Assembly: GCA_019347855.1 (NCBI GenBank)
Contig: JAHWKO010000038.1
Span: 1 to 20,267, forward strand
Direction: 5' to 3'
Source: Actinomycetota bacterium
GTDB taxonomy: Bacteria > Actinomycetota > Nitriliruptoria > Nitriliruptorales > JAHWKO01
DNA: 20,267 nucleotides
Shown here: piece after piece, positions 16,264 through 20,267 of the stretch
Layout: each line of letters starts with the position of its first letter
Numbering within the stretch: the first letter of the stretch is position 1
Notes under the pieces: generated by a model
The model's input: the letters and a program-made list of their open reading frames with translations, nothing else
What the model was told of the DNA's origin: nothing
Databases searched by the model: none
Program-made: the position numbers and the translations under genes

Positions 16264-16335
16264 CGTCGCGGTCCTTCGTTGCGATGGGCCGGGCACCGGC
16301 GGGAGGCGATCACGCCATCCCTCGCCCCGTCAGGG

Positions 16336-16369
16336 GACCGGTCTCTTGGAACCGGCTTCGGAACCGGTC
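16336..16369 (-). other. Inverted repeat in the rplM leader
   Basis: GACCGGT (16336-16342) and ACCGGTC (16363-16369) pair over 7 bp. Between and within them CCGGTTCC-type segments recur on the minus strand. A smaller CCCC/GGGG hairpin lies beside it at 16325-16336. This stretch would be in the untranslated leader of rplM. Confidence 0.4.
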
Positions 16370-16386
16370 GGCCGGGAGCATGGAAC

Positions 16387-16404
16387 GCGGCCCTCGCGGG
16401 CCGC
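16387..16404 (-). other. GNRA-capped hairpin at the predicted 5' end of the rplM transcript
   Basis: On the minus strand GCGGCCC and GGGCCGC form a perfect 7-bp stem capped by the tetraloop GCGA, a GNRA type. It begins six bases after the predicted -10 box, so the RNA would start with it. A truA terminator is the alternative reading, although no T-run follows. Confidence 0.5.
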
Positions 16405-16410
16405 TCGTCA

Positions 16411-16439
16411 AGGGTATCCCCGTGCCAGCGCCCCAGCAA
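16411..16439 (-). promoter_or_regulatory. Probable rplM-rpsI promoter (TTGCTG, 17 bp, TACCCT)
   Basis: On the minus strand TTGCTG (16439-16434) is followed after 17 bp by TACCCT (16416-16411), matching the TANNNT form common for actinobacterial -10 boxes. It lies just after the truA stop and predicts a start near 16404, with a leader of about 140 nt. Confidence 0.5.
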
Positions 16440-16468
16440 CCGCCGGACCGCCCCCCTCCTCCCGGAGG

Positions 16469-17263
16469 TCAGCGGGCGTGCGGGGGCGGGGCGGCGGGCC
16501 AGCGGCGCCCGTACGAGACCCCTTCGAGGGTGAGGCCCTCGGGCGGGGCGACGGCCGGGGCGCGCTGGCGGTCCCGGGCGGCCAGGAGCTCGCCGACCCA
16601 GTCCGGCTCGTGTCTGCCGCTCCCCACGGCGACCAACGCCCCGGTCAGCGACCGGACCATCTGATGACAGAACGCGGGCCCCCGGACGCGGATCTGAACC
16701 GTGTCCTCGCGGCGCGAGACGACGACCTCGTCGATCCGGCGCACGGTCGTCTGCCCGTGTCGGGCGCGGCAGAACGAGGCGAAGTCGTGCTCCCCGACCA
16801 GGCGCCGGGCGCCGCGCTGCATCGCGGCGACCGACAGGGCCTCGCCGAGGTGCCACGCGTCGTACCGCCGCAACGGGTGGACGAGCGGGGCGTCGATCAC
16901 CCGGTACCGGTAGCGGCGCTCGGTGGCCGAGAAGCGCGCATCGAACGCCTCGGGCACGAGCCGGACCGCCCAGATGGTGACGGCCGGCCCGACCATGAGG
17001 TCGAGACGTCGCCTGGCGTCGTCGAGGTCCTCCAGCGCCCGGCGAGCGGCGTCCACCGACCCGTCGACGTCGAGGTGGACGACCTGGGCCGTCGCGTGCA
17101 CCCCCCGGTCGGTGCGCCCCGCACACGTCGTGTCGACCGGTTGGTCGAGCACGCGCGACAGCGCCCCGTCGAGCTCGCCCTGCACGGTGGGAAGGTCCGA
17201 TTGCCGGGCGAACCCGTGGAACGGCGCCCCGTCGTAGGCGAGGTCGATCCGCAAGCGCAACAT
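16469..17263 (-). CDS. truA: tRNA pseudouridine(38-40) synthase TruA
   Basis: TruA isomerises U38, U39 and U40 in the anticodon arm of many tRNAs. The 264-residue protein starts MLRLRIDLAYDGAPFHGFARQ. It has the catalytic aspartate D52 in CAGRTDRGVHATAQVVHL, then RRYRYRV and the C-terminal GPAFCHQMVRSLTGALVAVG. Length is normal. The ATG at 17263 lacks a strong ribosome-binding site. It lies 42 bp after rplQ and is probably read from the alpha operon, an arrangement shared with M. tuberculosis and many other bacteria. Confidence 0.96.
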   Translation of the reverse strand: MLRLRIDLAYDGAPFHGFARQSDLPTVQGELDGALSRVLDQPVDTTCAGRTDRGVHATAQVVHLDVDGSVDAARRALEDLDDARRRLDLMVGPAVTIWAVRLVPEAFDARFSATERRYRYRVIDAPLVHPLRRYDAWHLGEALSVAAMQRGARRLVGEHDFASFCRARHGQTTVRRIDEVVVSRREDTVQIRVRGPAFCHQMVRSLTGALVAVGSGRHEPDWVGELLAARDRQRAPAVAPPEGLTLEGVSYGRRWPAAPPPHAR

Positions 17264-17305
17264 CTGACCGTGGGGCGAACCCGGGCGGGTGGGACTAACG
17301 GAGGA

Positions 17306-17983
17306 TCACGGGTTCTTGGTGGGGTCGCCCCCACCGGTGGTCCGACCGGCGTCCGGGACGTCCTCGGCCTGGTCCGGCGGGGCGCCGGGGTCCCCCGCGG
17401 GGGGCGTGGGCTCCTGGGCCGGGCCGTGGGGGGTGTCGTCGGCGTCCTCGACGTCCGGGAGGGTCTCGGCGTCGAGCCCCTCCGCCGCGTCGGGGTCCTC
17501 CTCGAAGGAGAGGTCCTGCGCCTCGGGCTCGTCCCCGCCACCGCCGAAACGGCTGCGCAGACGGCCCATCAGGCCCTTGGAGCGCTCGGCCTTGGCGTCG
17601 GCGACGGCTTCGGCGCCGCCGCCCTCACCGAGCTCGATCAGCTCGATCAGCGCCATGGGGGCGTTGTCGCCCTTGCGGGGGCCGAGCTTCAGGATCCGGG
17701 TGTACCCGCCGTTGCGCTCGGCGAACCGGGGCGCGACCTCCTCGAAGAGGTAGGCGGTGACGTCCCGGTCACGCAGCTTGGCGAGCACCTGCCGCCGGGC
17801 GTGCAGGTCGCCGCGCTTGGCCTTGGTGATGAGCCGCTCGGCGTACGGCCGCAGCGTCTTGGCCTTGGTGTGGGTGGTCCGGATGCGCCCGTGCACGAAC
17901 AGCTGCGCAGCCTGGTTGGCCAGGATCTGCTTCTGGTGGTCGGGGCCGGCCCCGAGCCGTGGTCCACGCTTCGGCTTCGGCAT
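17306..17983 (-). CDS. rplQ: Large ribosomal subunit protein bL17 with a long acidic C-terminal tail
   Basis: L17 lies near the 50S exit tunnel. Residues 1-120 form the conserved domain: [39 protein letters not shown], and [26 protein letters not shown]. Roughly 105 further residues (121-225) are rich in Asp, Glu, Pro and Gly, begin with a basic [18 protein letters not shown] stretch, and look disordered. Actinobacterial L17 often has a tail, but this one is long. The ATG at 17983 follows AAGGGA at good spacing. It is separated from rpoA by a 161-bp spacer with a strong hairpin. Confidence 0.97.
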   Translation of the reverse strand: MPKPKRGPRLGAGPDHQKQILANQAAQLFVHGRIRTTHTKAKTLRPYAERLITKAKRGDLHARRQVLAKLRDRDVTAYLFEEVAPRFAERNGGYTRILKLGPRKGDNAPMALIELIELGEGGGAEAVADAKAERSKGLMGRLRSRFGGGGDEPEAQDLSFEEDPDAAEGLDAETLPDVEDADDTPHGPAQEPTPPAGDPGAPPDQAEDVPDAGRTTGGGDPTKNP

Positions 17984-18043
17984 CTGACTTCCCTTCTAGC
18001 TTCTGCGAGAGCGAACTGGGTGTGTCTCTGGCGGAGTGTTGAG

Positions 18044-18059
18044 GCCCCGGGGGAGGGGC
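18044..18059 (-). other. Small GC hairpin upstream of rplQ
   Basis: A 5-bp stem, GCCCC and GGGGC, with a 6-nt loop lies about 60 bases before the rplQ start. It is the second hairpin of the rpoA-rplQ spacer. Evidence for function is weak. Confidence 0.25.
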
Positions 18060-18070
18060 GGCTGGTGGGT

Positions 18071-18113
18071 GCCTCTCCGGAGGGAGTCAACCCTGAGGGC
18101 CCGGAGGAGAGGC
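18071..18113 (-). other. Hairpin in the rpoA-rplQ spacer
   Basis: GCCTCTCC (18071-18078) and GGAGAGGC (18106-18113) pair perfectly over 8 bp, and the loop holds a further AGGG/CCCT pair. It starts 32 bases after the rpoA stop and lacks a T-run. A processing site or partial terminator between rpoA and rplQ is possible. Confidence 0.5.
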
Positions 18114-18144
18114 GTCAGCCTCCCAGCCGGGACCGCACAGAGGG

Positions 18145-19179
18145 TCACTCAGCCAGCGAGAGACCCAGTTCCTCGAGCTTCTCCTTGACCTCTTCGATCG
18201 ACTTCGACCCGAAGTTGCGGATCTCGAGCAGGTCGTTCTCGGACTTCGAGACGAGCTCCCCGACGGTGCCCACGCCCTCACGCTTCAGGCAGTTGTAGGA
18301 CCGCACCGACAGGTCCAGGTCCTCGATCGGCATCATCAGGTCGGGCGACAGCGCCTCGAAGGCCTCCTCGGGGCTGACCACGATCCCGCCGGGACCGGAC
18401 TGCTCGAACTGCGCGAACTGCTCGAACAGCACCTTCAGGGTCTCACCGGCCGAGGACAGCGACTGCGCCGGGGTGACCGCACCGTCGGTCTCGATGTCGA
18501 TCACGAGCCGGTCGTAGTTGGTCATCTGCTCGACACGGGTGGACTCGACCTTGTACGAGACGCGCCGCACCGGGCTGAACACCGAGTCGATCGGGATGAC
18601 CCCGATGGGCTCGTTGCCCCGTTTGTTCTCCTCGCCGGTGCGGTAGCCGCGGCCACGCTGGACCGTGAGGTACATCTCGAGGTGACCGCTGGAGTTCAGC
18701 GTCGCCAGGTGCAGGTCCTCGTTCACGATCTCGACCTGCGACGGGGCGAAGATGTTCTCGGCGGTCAGGACGCCGGGGCCCTCACCTCCGAGGAAGATCT
18801 CGACCGGCTCGTCGGAGTCGGACCGGATCACGAGGTCCTTGATGTTGAGGATGATGTCGGTGACGTCCTCCTTGACGCCCGCGATGGCGTCGAACTCGTG
18901 GAGGACCTGGCCGCCCTCACCGCCGGCCGACTCGGCCGAGGTGAAGCGGATGCTGGTCACCGACGCCCCGGGGATCGAGGACAGGAGGGTGCGGCGCAGC
19001 GAGTTGCCGATCGTGTAGCCGAACCCGGGCTCCAGCGGTTCGATCGTGAACCGGGACCGGGTGTCCTCCTCGACCACCTCTTCCTCGAGGCGGGGGCGGT
19101 AGGTGATGAACGGCGATCCGCCGGGCGTCTCGCCCAGCCCGATCGGGCCGTCCTCGGAGTAGATATCGAAGTCCGACAT
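18145..19179 (-). CDS. rpoA: DNA-directed RNA polymerase subunit alpha
   Basis: Alpha dimerises to nucleate polymerase assembly, and its C-terminal domain contacts UP elements and activators. The 344-residue protein has the core [31 protein letters not shown] (41-71), [12 protein letters not shown] (101-112) and [17 protein letters not shown] flexible linker is followed by the alpha-CTD (about 285-340, [22 protein letters not shown]). Compared with mycobacterial alpha, about 20 extra residues precede the YRPRLEEE segment, and residues ~80-91 ([12 protein letters not shown]) are an insertion before HEF. There is almost no tail after the CTD. The ATG at 19179 is supported by GAGGAG six bases upstream, so the extension is probably real. 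Confidence 0.98.
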   Translation of the reverse strand: MSDFDIYSEDGPIGLGETPGGSPFITYRPRLEEEVVEEDTRSRFTIEPLEPGFGYTIGNSLRRTLLSSIPGASVTSIRFTSAESAGGEGGQVLHEFDAIAGVKEDVTDIILNIKDLVIRSDSDEPVEIFLGGEGPGVLTAENIFAPSQVEIVNEDLHLATLNSSGHLEMYLTVQRGRGYRTGEENKRGNEPIGVIPIDSVFSPVRRVSYKVESTRVEQMTNYDRLVIDIETDGAVTPAQSLSSAGETLKVLFEQFAQFEQSGPGGIVVSPEEAFEALSPDLMMPIEDLDLSVRSYNCLKREGVGTVGELVSKSENDLLEIRNFGSKSIEEVKEKLEELGLSLAE

Positions 19180-19198
19180 GCGTTGCTCCTCGTGGTCG

Positions 19199-19232
19199 GC
19201 GTCCCCCTCGATCCCAGGTCCATCGGGGACGC
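19199..19232 (-). other. Bulged long hairpin upstream of rpoA
   Basis: GCGTCCC pairs with GGGACGC, and an inner CGAT/ATCG helix continues the stem after a three-base bulge, around a 9-nt loop. It ends about 20 bases before the rpoA start codon. It may influence rpoA translation or mark an RNA-processing site. Confidence 0.45.
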
Positions 19233-19247
19233 GTTCCGGCCTGCCCG

Positions 19248-19270
19248 GCTCGGATGTCCTGGGTCCGAGC
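19248..19270 (-). other. Hairpin after rpsD
   Basis: GCTCGGA and TCCGAGC pair perfectly over 7 bp around a 9-nt loop, starting 17 bases after the rpsD stop. No T-run follows. With the hairpin at 19199-19232 it makes the 108-bp rpsD-rpoA spacer highly structured. Confidence 0.45.
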
Positions 19271-19287
19271 GGCAGGGTGTCTGGGTG

Positions 19288-19914
19288 TTACTTCGAGTAC
19301 AGCTCGACGATCAGCTGTTCCTCGACCGGCTCGTCGATGTGGCGACGCTCCGGCAGGGCGTTCACGGTGATGCGACGGGTGTCGACATCGGTCGTCAGCC
19401 AGTCCGGCACCGGGTGGCGCCCGAAGATCTCGAGCGCACCGATGATCGGGACGATGTTGCGTGACTTCTCGCGGATCTGGACCACGTCCCCGGGGCGGAC
19501 CCGGTAGGACGGGTAGGAGGTGGTGCGGCCGTTGACCTCGACGTGGCGGTGACGCACGACCTGGCGGGCCTCGTCACGCGACCGCGACAGGCCGCCGCGG
19601 AACACGACGTTGTCCAGCCGCAGCTCGAGGAGCTGCAGCAGGTTCTCGCCGGTCAGCCCCTCCATGCGGGTGGCGTTCTCGTAGTAGTTACGGAACTGCC
19701 GCTCGAGCACGCCGTAGATGCGACGGGCCTTCTGCTTCTCGCGCAGCTGCAGCATGTACTCGGACTCGCGGATGCGTCCGCGGCCGTGCTCACCTGGGGG
19801 GTACGGGCGCTTCTCGACCGGGCACTTCGGTGAGTCGCACTTGGTGCCCTTGAGGTACAGCTTCTGACGCTCGCGACGGCAGAGCTTGCAGTCCGGGCCG
19901 GTGTAACGGGCCAT
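19288..19914 (-). CDS. rpsD: Small ribosomal subunit protein uS4, zinc-binding (four-cysteine) form
   Basis: S4 nucleates 30S assembly and in E. coli represses the alpha operon. The 208-residue protein starts MARYTGPDCKLCRRERQKLYLKG. It carries a C9-x2-C12-x13-C26-x4-C31 zinc-finger pattern, then RPYPPGEHGRGR, the S4 RNA-binding domain (LLELRLDNVVFRGG... VNGRTTSYPSYRVRPGDVV) and the usual YSK end. M. tuberculosis and Streptomyces S4 proteins, as I recall them, lack these cysteines, so this is the C+ form. The ATG at 19914 follows GAGAG. It is 46 bp after rpsK and 108 bp before rpoA. Confidence 0.98.
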   Translation of the reverse strand: MARYTGPDCKLCRRERQKLYLKGTKCDSPKCPVEKRPYPPGEHGRGRIRESEYMLQLREKQKARRIYGVLERQFRNYYENATRMEGLTGENLLQLLELRLDNVVFRGGLSRSRDEARQVVRHRHVEVNGRTTSYPSYRVRPGDVVQIREKSRNIVPIIGALEIFGRHPVPDWLTTDVDTRRITVNALPERRHIDEPVEEQLIVELYSK

Positions 19915-19960
19915 ATGTTCTCTCGATCCTCTTACGTGGTGGTGGGTGGAGGTAGGTGCG

Positions 19961-20267
19961 TCACACGCGGCGCCGCTTGGGCGGGCGGCAGCCGTTGTGG
20001 GGGACGGGGGTGACGTCCTTGATCGTCAGCACCTCGATCCCCTGCGCCGCCAGGGTGCGGATCGCGGTCTCGCGGCCGGCGCCCGGCCCCTTGACGTACA
20101 CGTCGCACTTGCGGACCCCGTGATCGAAGGCGGCCTTGCAGGCCTGCTCACAGGCGAGCTGCGAGGCGAACGGGGTCGACTTGCGACTGCCCTTGAACCC
20201 GGCGTTGCCGCCCGAGCTCCACGAGATCACGTTGCCCTGCGGGTCGGTGAACGTGATGATCGTGTTG
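19961..20267 (-). CDS. rpsK: Small ribosomal subunit protein uS11, C-terminal part, cut by the right edge
   Basis: S11 forms part of the 30S platform near the mRNA exit. About 101 codons are visible, starting inside the protein at [20 protein letters not shown] and running through [33 protein letters not shown] and the invariant end [17 protein letters not shown]. The true start lies outside the window; an in-frame GTG at 20230 is internal. It leads the visible part of the alpha operon, rpsK-rpsD-rpoA-rplQ. Confidence 0.98.
   Translation of the reverse strand, partial: NTIITFTDPQGNVISWSSGGNAGFKGSRKSTPFASQLACEQACKAAFDHGVRKCDVYVKGPGAGRETAIRTLAAQGIEVLTIKDVTPVPHNGCRPPKRRRV

Overview
The window comes from a high-GC actinobacterial chromosome (Actinomycetota). 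The evidence is the strongly G/C-biased third codon positions, frequent GTG starts, a BldD-type regulator and gene order. From right to left on the minus strand the order is rpsK-rpsD-rpoA-rplQ-truA, rplM-rpsI-glmM, glmS-nnr-alr, tsaE-tsaB-rimI-tsaD, groES-groEL. As I recall it, the same order is found in a condensed form in Mycobacterium tuberculosis between about Rv3459c and Rv3417c. The protein sequences are clearly not mycobacterial or streptomycete: S4 keeps four cysteines, RpoA has an unusual N-terminus, and extra genes are interleaved. A deeper-branching class such as Nitriliruptoria is plausible, but that is inference.

Layout from left to right. Positions 1-1197 hold groEL (cut by the left edge) and groES on the minus strand, driven by a promoter carrying two CIRCE-type HrcA operators (1278-1336). 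Positions 1337-1706 are a noncoding divergent region with a 30-bp interrupted palindrome and a 19-bp tandem repeat in front of the only plus-strand gene, a BldD-family regulator (1707-2249). The BldD-like protein has an intact cyclic-di-GMP-binding signature. It converges on a minus-strand block: a two-domain GNAT acetyltransferase, tsaD, rimI, tsaB, tsaE and a family-4-like uracil-DNA glycosylase (2324-6933). Within it the t6A genes abut or overlap by one base. A structured 163-bp spacer, an S58/DmpA-like P1 peptidase (7097-8041), a repeat-filled spacer and an alpha/beta hydrolase (8156-9229) follow.

Positions 9189-13857 are a tightly overlapped alr / nnr / glmS block, followed by glmM. Together these supply D-alanine, repair damaged NAD(P)H, and make glucosamine-6-P and then glucosamine-1-P for peptidoglycan. 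The right end (15417-20267) is translation and transcription machinery: S9, L13, TruA, L17, RNA polymerase alpha, S4 and S11 (cut by the right edge).

The window is mostly conserved housekeeping DNA. I see no mobile element, CRISPR array, rRNA gene, canonical tRNA or wholly new multi-gene system. The points most worth a second look are small: the tandem CIRCE operator, a glycosylase that has lost the usual motif-2 histidine, a cloverleaf-like intergenic fold, tandem repeats that place TGA stops in all three frames just after two genes, a possible 5'-terminal hairpin on the rplM transcript, and hairpins in several ribosomal-operon spacers.
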